A DNA stretch of 64,000 nucleotides from Rhynchopus euleeides. Taxonomy: Eukaryota; Euglenozoa; Diplonemea; Diplonemida; Diplonemidae. The notes beneath the pieces are model-generated. The model worked only from the letters and a program-made list of their open reading frames with translations. It searched no databases and was not told the DNA's origin. Where the stretch lies: contig OY723252.1 in NCBI GenBank assembly GCA_963210315.1, forward strand, positions 1,957,346 through 2,021,345, given 5' to 3'. Of this stretch, positions 10,222 through 21,142 are shown one piece after another. The translations under genes were made by a program, and so were the position numbers. Every line of letters begins with the position of its first letter. The stretch's first letter is position 1.

Positions 10222-10761
10222 ATGAATCAATCGTACCTTGGGCAATCCGGGAAGTATCGCCCGCGCCCGCTGGCGCATTATCTTCAGGGGGCTGGATCGT
10301 GGGCTGCAGCAGGCGTCTTGGCGTACTATGTGTTGAAGTACTACTACGGTGGAACGCGGAAAGTGACACCCCAGGATGTTGCGACAGTGGATGGCCCCGC
10401 CTTTGAGCTGCTGCAGGCGCAGGTGAACACGCGTGTCAAAGAGAACGACCGGAATCAGGTTGTGGGCCACCTCGCGAAGTTGTCTGACATAGAGCAGGCA
10501 GCGCGGGTGCAAAGCGGGGATTTGGACTCGCGTCTCGACTTCATGACGCCCCTCGTGAACATGGTCGACGTCAACGGGAACACGGTTGCTGTGGAGTCGC
10601 CCGAAGCCAGGCGGCTGCAGCAATGGATGGAAATCCAGGGCAACAAAGATTTCACCGAGGAGATCAAAAAGCGCCGGGAGGTCCGGGCAGATTTCTACGC
10701 GCCCTCTCCAGAGAAGAAAACGGAAGGAGCGGCACCACCCGCAGCCCCCGCAGCAGAATGA
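10222..10761 (+). CDS. Small single-TM protein, conserved-looking, function unknown
   Basis: This encodes 179 residues from ATG 10222. In-frame codons upstream (from 10135) read as simple Pro/His sequence and were excluded. Residues 1-24 are basic and polar (MNQSYLGQSGKYRPRPLAHY). Residues 25-42 (AGSWAAAGVLAYYVLKYYY) form one short membrane segment. The rest is soluble and charged, with a helical stretch (LQAQVNTRVKENDRNQVVGHLAKL) and an Ala/Pro-rich C-terminus. This architecture fits a small accessory subunit of a mitochondrial inner-membrane complex, but that is inference; I do not recognise the family. It is on the same strand as the NEK gene, 975 bp upstream of it. Confidence 0.7.
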   Translation: MNQSYLGQSGKYRPRPLAHYLQGAGSWAAAGVLAYYVLKYYYGGTRKVTPQDVATVDGPAFELLQAQVNTRVKENDRNQVVGHLAKLSDIEQAARVQSGDLDSRLDFMTPLVNMVDVNGNTVAVESPEARRLQQWMEIQGNKDFTEEIKKRREVRADFYAPSPEKKTEGAAPPAAPAAE

Positions 10762-11736
10762 AGAGTGCACTCCCGCAGCATCCGAGAGAGAGGGGATGGG
10801 GCGGGGGCGAGGGGATGCCTTTTGGGAGCCTTTTGCTTCCTGCGCCACTCCGCAGCCGCAGTTTTGTGAGGCAGGGTGGGCAAACACGCTCCCCTCCCCC
10901 CCCCCCCCCCCACCCTCGAGGAGGAGGAGGAGGGGGTGCGCTGGTCTGCGAGAGGAGGTGGCGCGGGGAGGGGTGTGGGGGGGTGGGGGGGGGGTGGTGG
11001 GGGAGGTTGTGTACGCCAGGCATGGTTAATGCCATGCGCATGGGGCGCACCTCCGCACACCCCTTCCCCCCGAGATAGTATCAAGGGGCAGGGGGGGTGG
11101 GGTGGTGGGGTGGGGTGGGGGGTGTGTGCGTCTGCTGTTTCACCCTTTCTTAGCCTAGCCCCGGAGGGTGTGCTTTGCGCATCGGCAGCGAATATTGCAG
11201 CGAAGCGCGGCATGGTCTGGTCGCTGTTGTATATCCCCAAAGCGTGTGGTCACCCCCAGGTGATTTTTTTAAAAAAAAATACTTTTGCACGCAGCAACGG
11301 CACACCACACACATCGATCTTTTGTTGTTTGGTGTACGGATGTAAGGTTAACTCAGGTATCTCCAGCCCCATGCCTCACACGCCCGAGGTGTGGCCGCTT
11401 GAGCCACCTCCACAATATTCTGTTTGGCGTCAGGGCCACACCGAGCGAAATCACGGGTGCTACCCCCCCACACCCCCCCACACACACAGACACAGATCCT
11501 GTCCACCCAGTCACCCCCTCCCCCAAACGCCCAGGGGTGGGCTGTGGACGGGGTGGGCGGGTGGGTGGTGGACTCTAACACCTGTTGCCACACACACACG
11601 GCCTTCTTCTTCTTGCCTGCGCTGCGGGGAGGGGGCTGCAGGGGTGGGCTGTCGAGGGAGGGAGGGGGGGGGGGGGTGCGGTTTCCATTCCCGTTGTAGG
11701 TTGCTCTTCCGCCGGGATCGTGCGTAGGGGTGTCCG
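10762..11736. other. Intergenic, low-complexity G/C and CA-rich DNA
   Basis: Between two + strand genes. It contains long C and G runs (10890-10912, 10976-11007 and 11092-11122) and a GAGATAGTATCAAGGGGCAG word at 11072 with a close relative at 15792. Open frames here are Pro/Gly strings on several frames at once and are not counted as genes. Confidence 0.55.
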
Positions 11737-14124
11737 ATGTCAATTCTTGACTCCATCGCTGACTGCAGCAGCCGTGAAAACACACGCGGGAGGGGTGTTG
11801 CAAATTCTCCGCCGTTGCAGCAGAATGCGGCAGTGCATCCTCATGCGCAGAGTGCTGTGGTAGGGGGTGTGCAGCAGGTGCAGCAGCAGCAGCAGCAACA
11901 GCATCAGCAACCACAGCAGCAGCAGCAGCCGCAGCAACAACAGCAGCAGTGTTTTCTAGTCAGCTCACAGGGGCATGGGAGCCCAACGTATGGGTCACAG
12001 CTGCCTGTGAGTGTTTTTCAGCAGCAGCAGCAGCAGCAGCAACAACAACAACAACAACAACAACAACACCAACAACAACAGCAGCTCCAACAGCTCCAAC
12101 AGCTCCAGCAGCTCCAGCAGCAGCAGGTTCTCCAGCATCTCCAACAACAGCAGCAGCAGCAGCAGCAGCAGCCTGTGCAGCAGATTCACCCGCAGCAGGT
12201 GATGTACTGCTACCGCACAACGAATGTGTGTAACATCGTGGCGGGGCAGTATGACCTTGTCGCGGCACCGCAGCTCTGTGTAGTGCAGCCCGGGTGCCTC
12301 CCCGGCATGGGGGTGCCTGTGGTGTCCAGCCCTGTGGTGTACGCTGCCCCGGCAGCAGCGGTGGACCCGATGGCGGCGCGTCGGCAGCAGCCTGGTGCAG
12401 GGGGGCTGCCCCCTGGGCTGGAAGGGGGCTTTGGGGCTGTCAAGCAGCAGCAGCAGCAACCTCAAGCGGAGGTGCCGACAGCTTCCCCGACCCCGCAGCC
12501 TGCTGCTGCAGATGAGGGGAAGGCGGCGAAGGAGGCGAAGGCTGAGAAGCGGGAGAAGGCTGCCGGCAAGGATGCGGAGAAGAAGGGCGACTGGAGGAAT
12601 TTCAAAACAAACGCGAAGAAGACGGGGAAGAAGGGGGAGAAGAAGTCGACGAAAATTGAGGGCTGGCTTGGGGATCAGTCCGACAACGACGTCAGGTTTA
12701 AGAAGCTGAAGAAGATCGGGCGTGGGGCCAACGGCGCGGCCTACCTGGTGACGGATACTCTCGACAACTCGACCTGCGTCGCGAAGGTGATGCTCACGCA
12801 GGATATGGACAACAGAGACCTGCGCTATGCATTCTCTGAAATCCGCTGCATGGCTGTCCTGCAGCACCCCTTCATCATCTCCCACATCATGGACTGGTAC
12901 TCCGTGCAGTCGCTGCTGATTGTGATGGAGTACGCGGAGGGCGGTGATCTCGACCAGCAGATCCTGCGGCGCCAGCCCAACGCACACTACTTCAAAGAGC
13001 ACGAAGCCCTGTTCGTCTTCCTGCAGATCTGCATCGCTATCAACTACATCCACGCTTCTCGCATGCTGCACCGCGACGTCAAGAGCGCAAACGTTTTTCT
13101 AACCTCCGCCGGCATCGTCAAAATCGGCGACTTCGGCTACTCCCAATCCTATGCGAGGACCATCAGCGACAAGGTGGCGCAGACATTCTGCGGCACACCA
13201 TGCTACCTGTCCCCCGAGCTGTGGGAGGGTTCCAAATATTCCAAAAAGGCTGATGTATGGTCGATGGGCGTGGTCCTGTTTGAGCTGCTGTTCCTCAAGA
13301 AGCCGTTCACCTCAAAGAACATGCACGACCTGCGCGAGAAGATCACCAAGGAGCAGCCGGACGTGGCGAAGGAGGCACAGGGCCTCTTCTCTGCCAACGT
13401 GGTCGCCGTTGTCCAGGGGCTCCTCCAGAAGAACCCCGAGAAGCGCCTGTCGACACGCGAGGTGCTGGAGATGCCCTACATGCAGGAGTCGGTGGTGAAC
13501 TTCCGCACCGCCGTCGCGGCACACCCTCTCATCCCACAGGCGGAGAAAATCCGCGTCGCCGAGTCGCTGCAGGACTCCGAGCTGTACGCAAGGTACTCCA
13601 AGACCGTGCAGCAGCAGCAGCGAGAGGAGCTCGAGCGGAGGGCAAGCCACTGCAAGACGATGGAGCGCCGTGTCTCCGAGCAGCTGGCTGAGGCGCGTGC
13701 ATCATCCGCAGCTGCAGCTGCCGCGGAACTCGGCGAGAAGCCCCAGGCGCCCAGAGAGGTCACCCCGCCGGAAAAATTGGAAGGGGTGCCAGGGTCTTCG
13801 GTGGATGTGCTGGGGAAGCAGCGTGCCGTTCAGTTCAGCGCCTCCAACGAGGTGATCCCCGTCAGCTGCTCGATGGCCGTGTCGGATGTGGCATCGCAGG
13901 TTGCCGAGGGGCGGCAGCGCACCGAGGAGGGGCCTTTCCTCCAGATCGCCACCGACCCCATCCCCCTGGAGCTCGCCTCAGTGGAAGGGGGCGCCACCAC
14001 ATGGGAGAGCGTCACGCTGAGCCTGCGGGATGCCGCCTTTCACATACAGTGTGCATCGCGATCGGTTGTCGTGCCTCTGTGTGACATCCTCAACGCCTGC
14101 CCGCTTCCGGCTACGGTATGGTAG
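11737..14124 (+). CDS. NEK (NIMA-related) protein kinase with polyglutamine N-terminus
   Basis: A 795-residue Ser/Thr kinase. Residues about 45-165 are a Gln-rich tract and 250-315 are Lys/Ala-rich. The kinase domain spans about 321-582, with all key elements: GRGANGAAYLV glycine loop, CVAKVML (K350), FSEIRC (alpha-C Glu), LHRDVKSANVFL (HRD at 445-447) and GDFGYS (DFG from 465). The APE motif reads SPE (YLSPELWE). YFKEHEALFVFLQIC and KKADVWSMGVVLFELLFLKKPF closely resemble kinetoplastid NEKs. The last 70 residues (FLQIATDPIPLEL...) may be the remnant of the C-terminal PH domain seen in some of those kinases. NEKs usually act in flagellar, basal-body or cell-cycle control; the substrate is unknown. 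It is intact with no intron visible. Confidence 0.93.
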   Translation: MSILDSIADCSSRENTRGRGVANSPPLQQNAAVHPHAQSAVVGGVQQVQQQQQQQHQQPQQQQQPQQQQQQCFLVSSQGHGSPTYGSQLPVSVFQQQQQQQQQQQQQQQQHQQQQQLQQLQQLQQLQQQQVLQHLQQQQQQQQQQPVQQIHPQQVMYCYRTTNVCNIVAGQYDLVAAPQLCVVQPGCLPGMGVPVVSSPVVYAAPAAAVDPMAARRQQPGAGGLPPGLEGGFGAVKQQQQQPQAEVPTASPTPQPAAADEGKAAKEAKAEKREKAAGKDAEKKGDWRNFKTNAKKTGKKGEKKSTKIEGWLGDQSDNDVRFKKLKKIGRGANGAAYLVTDTLDNSTCVAKVMLTQDMDNRDLRYAFSEIRCMAVLQHPFIISHIMDWYSVQSLLIVMEYAEGGDLDQQILRRQPNAHYFKEHEALFVFLQICIAINYIHASRMLHRDVKSANVFLTSAGIVKIGDFGYSQSYARTISDKVAQTFCGTPCYLSPELWEGSKYSKKADVWSMGVVLFELLFLKKPFTSKNMHDLREKITKEQPDVAKEAQGLFSANVVAVVQGLLQKNPEKRLSTREVLEMPYMQESVVNFRTAVAAHPLIPQAEKIRVAESLQDSELYARYSKTVQQQQREELERRASHCKTMERRVSEQLAEARASSAAAAAAELGEKPQAPREVTPPEKLEGVPGSSVDVLGKQRAVQFSASNEVIPVSCSMAVSDVASQVAEGRQRTEEGPFLQIATDPIPLELASVEGGATTWESVTLSLRDAAFHIQCASRSVVVPLCDILNACPLPATVW
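11877..12195 (+). repeat. CAG/CAA trinucleotide repeat encoding polyglutamine
   Basis: CAG and CAA codons alternate within the NEK frame, in blocks separated by short non-Gln stretches and with scattered CTC (Leu) codons. The mixed codons suggest selection for Gln rather than simple slippage. Antisense poly-Leu and shifted poly-Ala/Ser frames are artefacts. Confidence 0.9.
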
Positions 14125-14152
14125 CGGTGTGTGAGTGAGTGTGTGTGATCTA

Positions 14153-14200
14153 CAGTGGAGGCAGCACCAGAGCTCGCTCGGTGCGTCCTACACTAGACTA
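14153..14200 (+). other. Recurrent structured motif, copy 1 (29 nt after the NEK stop)
   Basis: Core AGCTCGCTCGGTGCGTCC. AGTGGAGG at the left can pair with CCTACACT at the right (one mismatch) around an inner CGC/GCG hairpin. Related copies lie at 15683, 37040 and 37736. The function is unknown: a 3'-UTR element, a small RNA or a short mobile element. Confidence 0.5.
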
Positions 14201-14224
14201 ATAACTATTTATTACCGTGAAAAC

Positions 14225-14324
14225 AAAGTACGGTAAAATCGACGAGGTGGGGTGAGACGGCCACGAGGGGCCGAAGGCCCCGAGTGGCCGTCGAACCCCA
14301 ACCGAGTCGATTTTACCGTACTTT
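14225..14324. other. 100-nt near-perfect hairpin
   Basis: AAAGTACGGTAAAATCGAC pairs with its complement at 14305-14324, and inner arms (ACGGCCAC, GGGGCC) continue the stem to a GAA loop. It lies 100 bp after the NEK stop. The outer TACCGTGAAAAC sequence (14213) recurs at about 14432, so this may be part of a foldback element. Confidence 0.75.
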
Positions 14325-16543
14325 TCAAGGTGATGACATGTTTTTCTTGCACAATACGCAACTTTTGAACGCCAAAACCGCCTTTTGGTCGTTTTTTCTC
14401 TTCACGCCGTGAGAAAAAACCGTAAAATCGCTTTATTACCGTGAAAACGAAAAACTGTGCCCCATTTTTGAGGTTGCTCATGTGAGTATGTCTGAGAACA
14501 CCAATATACAGAGGTTCCAGGCTGTACCACGTCCTGACTGAGATCGACTCCACAGGGGATGTCGTCCAGAGCGCCAAGTCTGGGGTATTCCGCCCTCAAG
14601 AACGGCGAGTCACACCTCATCTCGTTCTGATTTGCCCTCGACAGCTTCGTCTTCCTGGGGATCCCTGGTTCTGCTGGTTGACCTGTGGTTCACCGTGAAG
14701 AACCATTACCTGCTGTGCGACACGGTATGCAGCATACACTTCTAAAAGGTCTATCTGCTTGCGGTGATCGTACTTCTCACGCCGCGGGGTGCTGCGCTTC
14801 TGGCTCTGGGCAGAGGTCGGGGGGAGCTGGATAGCGTGGCCGATGAACCCACCGCACCAACCCACCCCGCAGCCGACCTGGTGACCTGCAGACCCGCTCA
14901 GGCCTGATTTGTGCATTCACAAAATCAGCCGCAGGTCCCTTCCAGAAAATCACTGTACGGACTTTTTTTTCACGCCAAAAAAAGCGTGAAAAAAAAAGAA
15001 AAAAAGCGTGAGAAAAAAGAAAAAGGCGTGAGAAAAAAGTAAAAAGCGTGAGAAAAAAGTGATTACCGTAACCGGGCGTGCGTGAAAAAAAGTTGCGTGG
15101 CGTCCAAGAAAAAGTATTAACGTGTGTGTGACACTGTGTAGGGGGGTGGGAGGGAGGGGGGGGGTAGGGTATTTTTTCGGCGCCTGTGTGATCCATCACC
15201 ACAACCCGATCCACCACACTTGCCCCTCCCTGACACTCACAGGAGCCAGCAAACGACTGCGTCTTCGGACTGTTCCTGGGGTCTGCTGTCCCGGTGTGGC
15301 TCAAGGCACCCAGCAGCGCACACCGCGACAACTACCTCGATCAACTTCTGGACATGGCGTAGACCTTCCGCCAGACCCAGGAAAGGGACAATGTCAGGAT
15401 GATGGTCCCGCCGTCCCACGTGGCACACCCCCAGATGGCTGACACACTCCCAGATGGGATGTGCCACACCAGGGAAGCTTCGCTCAGAAGTGCAGCAACA
15501 TGAACCGCCTCACAAGAGGGGGGCAGGCTGACCCAGTTTGGCACAGTTCGGCAAAGAGGGGATGCTCCACTGGCGATTAAGGGGAGAGAGTTGTTGCACT
15601 GGTCGCTCGCCAGGGCCGTCATCATGCCTGAATCACCCAAGGGCAGCTGTCCCTTGCGTCTGTGTGTGGAGGGGGGTGGGGTGGGTGCAACCGGAGACTC
15701 GCTCTGTGCAGCCTGCACTCGACAAAAAGCGGAACGTCTTGTGTGAGCCAGCTAGGGCAGCCTGCTGTGGATGTGTGAGCTGATTGCAGTGGAGATAGCA
15801 TCAAGGGACAGGGGAGGGGGAGGGGGGTGGGTGGGTGGTGGTGGTGGAGGATATGTGCTCTGGTGCGTTTCGGCACTGCTGCAAACGAGATTCATGCATT
15901 TTTCCCGCCAGGCTGGCTTAGTTCCTCAAGCCCTTCTGCCGTGAAGGACCCAACGCCCCGCTCCCCCTCCCCATATTGTTATTGGGATATCTCCGAAGGA
16001 CGGTCTAAGCTCTGCAGGGGCGCGCGGCGAAATTTTACAAAGAAAACGAAGGAAATTGGATGGCTGAATGAATGGAACTGTCAGAGAGGAAAAAAAAATC
16101 GTCGACAGCGTTCCCCGCACTGCGGCAGTTGTGGGGAGGGTATGCGAAAGTGAACTTCCCCACCCCCACCCCCCGCTTGTCCTCACAGTAGCGAGCACCA
16201 AGTCCTCTTGGAAGTGATTTGCTGGCCTTCGTTCGCTGCCAAAACTGTGATATCATATCTTGTTTGGGAATCTCCACTTGTGGAAACGGGGGCGGGGGGG
16301 GGGTCCCTAGCTCACCAGCACTCTCCCCCCCCCCCCCTACGCACCTGCAGTGCAGATACTCGCTCAAGAACCCCGAATCGAGATGCCCACAACAGGGCGC
16401 GGTGGTACCGTAAGTAACCCCCCTCGTCTCGATACAACGGAGAAAAAGTATCACATCACTGATTCCGCCCCGCGCAGCCTCCACTACACAAGCAAGCTTC
16501 CCGTGTAGGTGACACCGTGTGGCTGCCGTGTTTTTTTTTCTTT
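14325..16543. other. Gene-free stretch
   Basis: No gene recognised. 14967-15060 is an A-rich tandem array of GCGTGAGAAAAA-type units of about 15 bp. ATTACCGTAACC at 15062 echoes the TTACCGTG sequences at 14213 and 14432, hinting at an old foldback element of about 850 bp. The stretch also holds motif copy 2 (15683) and GAGATAGCATCAAGGGACAG (15792). G/C-runs border both. Confidence 0.5.
15683..15735 (+). other. Recurrent structured motif, copy 2
   Basis: Core GAGACTCGCTCTGTGCAGCC, with a possible closing stem of GTGCA against TGCAC. It is the most diverged of the four copies but shares the trailing AAGCGGAA sequence with the copy at 37736. No adjacent gene. Confidence 0.4.
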
Positions 16544-16791
16544 TGCACATAACACACCTGTGTGGTACGGGAAATGCTACGAGGAACGCGATGGACTCGG
16601 GACTGCTGCTGGCCTCTCTTGCTATGGTTTACTTATGTTTCGTGCTCCACCTGCTCCACCTCATTCTGCACTTCAGATGATCCACTTCACGTGGGTTACG
16701 GGGTTTGGGACAACGATGATATGTTGTGTCCGACGACAAGGTAAGGTAAGCTCATCGAGGTACACCAAACCGGAGTTGTCAAATCAAAAAA

Positions 16792-17615
16792 GACACACCG
16801 CCCGAGAGGCAATTGGTGTGACACAACAGCGATGACACAACCACTCTGCCCGAGGGGGCGCGTTTTTAGCGACCGAGACCTCCTCTCCTGACTGAGGGAC
16901 ACACGATCTGACCGTCCGAGAGACGCAGCATTCTACCCTGCCCGAGGGGCACCCACTCTCCTGACCGAGAGACACGCAGTCTTGCCCGAGGGGCACCTGG
17001 TTTCCTGACCGAGACAATATTCTGCCCGAGGGGCACTCACTCTCCCGACCGAGAGACACGCAGTTTTGCCCGAGGGGCACCTGTTCTCCTGACCGAGACA
17101 ATATTCTGCCCGAGGGGCACCCACTCTCCCGACCGAGAGACGCAGCATCTCGCCCGAGGGGCACCTGTTCTCCTGACCGAGACAAAAATTTTGCCCGAGG
17201 GGCACCCACTCTCCCGACCGAGAGACACGCAGTCTTGCCCGAGGGGCACCTGTTCTCCTGACCGAGACAATATTCTGCCCGAGGGGCATCCACTCTCCCG
17301 ACCGAGAGACGCAGCATCTCGCCCGAGGGGCACCTGTTCTCCTGACCGAGACAATATTCTGCCCGAGGGGCACTCACTCTCCCGACCGAGAGACACGCAG
17401 TTTTGCCCGAGGGGCACCCGTTATCCTGACCGAGACAAAACTATGCCCGAGGGGCACCCACTCTCCCGACCGAGAGACGCAGCATCTCGCCCGAGGGGCA
17501 CCTGTTCTCCTGACCGAGACAAAAATTTTGCCCGAGGGGCACCCGCTCTCCCGACCGAGAGATACACAATCTTGCCCGAGGGGCACCAAATCCCGACCGA
17601 GAAGACGACCCTCAC
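16792..17615 (+). repeat. Minisatellite 1 of the module (84-bp dimers with hairpins)
   Basis: Alternating 40- and 44-bp half-units contain GCCCGAGGGGCACC followed by CCTGACCGAGACA or CCCGACCGAGAGAC. Each half-unit holds the inverted repeat TGCCC-GAG-GGGCA (some with a changed first base). The partner locus (44644-45720) has about 253 bp more, equal to three extra dimers. Several frames are open throughout, which reflects the absence of stops in the unit rather than coding. Confidence 0.9.
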
Positions 17616-18049
17616 ACCATGCTCGTGTCAGGTCTCAAGAGGGCCGAAGCCGCGGTTGAGGACAACAACACCCCCACGCACTGGTTCTAATAAATGACGG
17701 CGAGGTGCACGGGGGGATCAGCACGAAGGAGGGGCGCAAAAAGATGGGGATGATGACGCCGTGGTGTTCAAGGTGGTCCTCCGCCGCTTATGAACGTGAC
17801 AGCGGGACAGCGCTGCGCCCGTGGCCGCAGCGGATTGAGGACATTCCCATCAGCCATCGAGACTATCACCGCGCCTCGCCGAAAACCTGCTTCACGCTTG
17901 ATCGCGCTCAAGGTTTCCAAACGCATACTTCAGCTGGAGGTTCCGTCACAGAGGCGCTGACAAAGGCGGGACCAAGAGCAACAGTCGGGTGCTGATAAAT
18001 GGGTCGATACTGATGCAGCAAAGTGACGTCAGTGATATCCAACTCCTAC

Positions 18050-19130
18050 TTTCCTGACCGAGACACGATCTTGCCGAGGAGCATCGGACCGAGACACCCA
18101 CTTCTGCCTGAGGGGCACCTAGCCGAGACGCATTTTTCCTGCCCGAGGGGCATCTCGCCGAGACATTACCTGCCTGAGGGGCACCTGGCCACGACATACC
18201 TACAGCTTACGCTTGCGGGGCACCCTGCCTGAGGAGCACCTGGCCAAGACATACATTTCCGCCTACGAGGCACCCTGCCCGAGGGGCACCTGGTCAAGAC
18301 ACACACTTCCGCCTACGGGGCACCCTGCCCGAGGGGCACCTGGCCAAGACAGACACCTCTGCCTACGAGGCACCCTGCCCGAGGGGCACCTGGCCAAGAC
18401 ATACACTTCCGCCTACGAGGCACCCTGCCCGAGGGGCACCTGGCCAAGACATACACTTCCGCCTACGAGGCACCCTGCCCGAGGGGCACCTGGCCAAGAC
18501 AGACACCTCTGCCTACGAGGCACCCTGCCCGAGGGGCACCTGGCCAAGACATACACTTCCGCCTACGAGGCACCCTGCCCGAGGGGCACCTGGCCAAGAC
18601 ATACACTTCCGCCTACGAGGCACCCTGCCCGAGGGGCACCTGGCCAAGACAGACACTTCCGCCTACGAGGCACCCTGCCCGAGGGGCACCTGGCCAAGAC
18701 ATACACTTCCGCCTACGAGGCACCCTGCCCGAGGGGCACCTGGTCAAGACATACATTTCCGCCTACGGGGCACCCTGCCTGAGGGGCATCTGGCCGCGAC
18801 ATACACTTCCGCCTACGGGGCACCCTGCCTGAGGGGCACCTGGCCAAGACGCACATTCATGCCCGAGGGACACCGGGCCGAGACATTACATTCCCTGCCT
18901 GAGGGACACCTGGCCGAGACACATTCCTGCCGAGGGGCACTCACTCCCGACCGCGAGACGCAGGATTTTGCCTGAGGGGCACCTCCTCTCCTGACCGAGA
19001 CACAACCCCGCCCAGCACAGTGCCGAGGGGCATTTACGCTTTCGACTGGAATACCGAGCCTGACCCGGGGAGACACAATCGTGCCACAATCGTGAGGGGC
19101 ATACTCTCTTGATTGAGAAATACACCTTTT
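18050..19130 (+). repeat. Minisatellite 2 of the module (50-bp units with hairpins)
   Basis: The core runs from 18213 to 18860 in 50-bp units, CCCGAGGGGCACCTGGCCAA plus GACATACACTTCCGCCTACG and AGGCACCCTG. Diverged units flank it on both sides. The TGCCC-GAG-GGGCA inverted repeat is again central. The partner array (46155-47136) is two units shorter (99 bp, one extra base elsewhere). Confidence 0.9.
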
Positions 19131-21142
19131 TTGCCCGAGCGACGGCACCTGAAGGCGGAAGGGTGGCCTGTCACACACAGCCTGCCAGATCCAGCTCGAG
19201 CACGGTGACGCGACGTGAGCTTTCCGAGGGCGACAGTTTTCGTGTACCAATGCAACGCCCCCGGACACGCCCCCGAGAAGCCGGCACGTCTGTCGTGCCC
19301 AGCTTATCTGCGCGAATGCCGACTACGCGCACCCCGGCGTCAAGCGGATGCCCGCACACGCCCCAAGCGGGGCATACTCCGTCGAAGCATAGTCTCCCTG
19401 CCGGGGGACACACATTCAAGCCTGCATTATTCACAGGGGTCAGGGGGAGTTCCGGGCGTCTGTGGCCCGGTGTTGAGACGTACGACCTCACAGTTCCATG
19501 CAGGGAAGGGGAGCTGCTGACTGGACACCTGCGAGGTGCCGTGGGACATACACAGAGATCAGGTATCCAACACAGCCGAGACGCTCTCCCAAGCTGCACT
19601 GCTCGGGGAGCAAAAGAAGCAGCGACTGAGAGACGCGTCCGCATCGCCTGTGTCAGCGGTGCCGCCGCTGAGGGGGTCCACCGAAACCGCAGCCATGGCA
19701 GCGGGCCGAGATCATTCCACAAGGTTGGGGGGCAGTCGGCCAGTCTTCCCGAGTACCCAGCAGCCTACTCGACAAGCCCGAACAGCGACTGCAGCGTGCG
19801 ACAAGCTCCGGTCCGCGGGGACTCACCTCTCTCATTAAGAAGGCGACTCCGAGAATCCTTCTGGCATGCCCACACCTCCAGGGCCTCGAATTTCCTCACG
19901 CACCGGGAAATACGCCCTCCACACTGAGTCCGGGCGTTACCACTGAATCGACGCCACGTGGGGCCACAGGGCCTCCGTTTGATGCGCTGTCTACGAGGCG
20001 GGCGATGGGGCAGGTACAGTGGGGATCAGCCCAGTGGGAAGGGGGCCGCAGGAACGTGTTGTCCACCGCTCGAGCGGAGTTCAGGAGACGACAGTGCGCG
20101 CGATCGCCCTCTTTCACCCAGAAGGGCCGGCACCTCTCACACCTACCCCTGGGCACTCCATGCAGCGTCTCCAGTGCGCCATGAAGAGGCGCGTTGGGCT
20201 TCACCCCGCAACTCGCTCGCAGCCAGCGAAGACCGGAGAGGACACAGAGAGCCACAGAGCGATCGAGATCACGCCGGAAAGCACCGGGTGTTGGCCGGGC
20301 TCCCGAAGGGCGAGAGTTTAAGACGGCCGGACAGTAGACTGCTGCGGAGGAGCTGGGAGGCGAGTTTCAGACTGTGATTTCTCGATCCGCTGAGCCCTGT
20401 CCCCAGGCGAGAGCTGCCGGGTCATGGTGGCTGAATATGCACGAGCGTCGCGGTGGTGGTGCTGGGAGCGCACCAGAGGACTGTCACGCTGAGGGGCTGG
20501 GCATGGCCACTGACTACCTGGATACGGCCGTCTCAGTGCATCGCCCGGGGTGCAAAACGACATCGAGGATGTCAGGAAGAAGGGTCATGTGGGCACACAC
20601 CAATATGTCGGAGACGTGAAGAAGCCTCGAGGGGAAGGGTTCCCCAGGGGATGGAGGATCCCGAAGAGGTACAGGGTGAGGATTCAAATACCCGGAGTGG
20701 GAAACGCACCAGACGTCGGGGGTCAGCCAAGAGCGGGTGGTTGCAGCACAGGCGGGGCTGTGTGCAACCTTTGCCCCCTTAGTTTCGCCGGGTTGAGACG
20801 CATCAACTCTCTCGCCGGGTGCGGCAACTGGAGAGACAGGCATGTTGTCGATAGGGCACACCAAGAATCACGAGGCTGACCACACGACGGCGGCACACGG
20901 CCGAGGCAGGCGGATCCCCTCAGCGAGTGAGGTTCGATCGTTTTCCGTACAAGGTGCTCGTGACAACGTAGAAAGCGGTACATTACCATCGGAGGGATGC
21001 ATACGATGGGCGACGGAGCCTGATCACTTCAATAGTAGACCGTTCGCGCGGCGTCCCTAAGTCCTTGGGTCCTAAGGGTCCTGGGTGGAAGCGTCCAATG
21101 CAACACTCACAGCATAGAGGCCAAGTGTTTCTCGTAGTATTT

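Noticed and set aside
16792..17615. Regularly spaced repeats resembling a CRISPR array
   Set aside because: The spacers are themselves repeated, the genome is eukaryotic and there are no cas-like genes; it is a minisatellite.
16784..17697. Long open frames across the first minisatellite on both strands
   Set aside because: At least four frames are open at once because the unit has no stops; unit-length changes (40, 44, 84, 85 bp) are not multiples of three.
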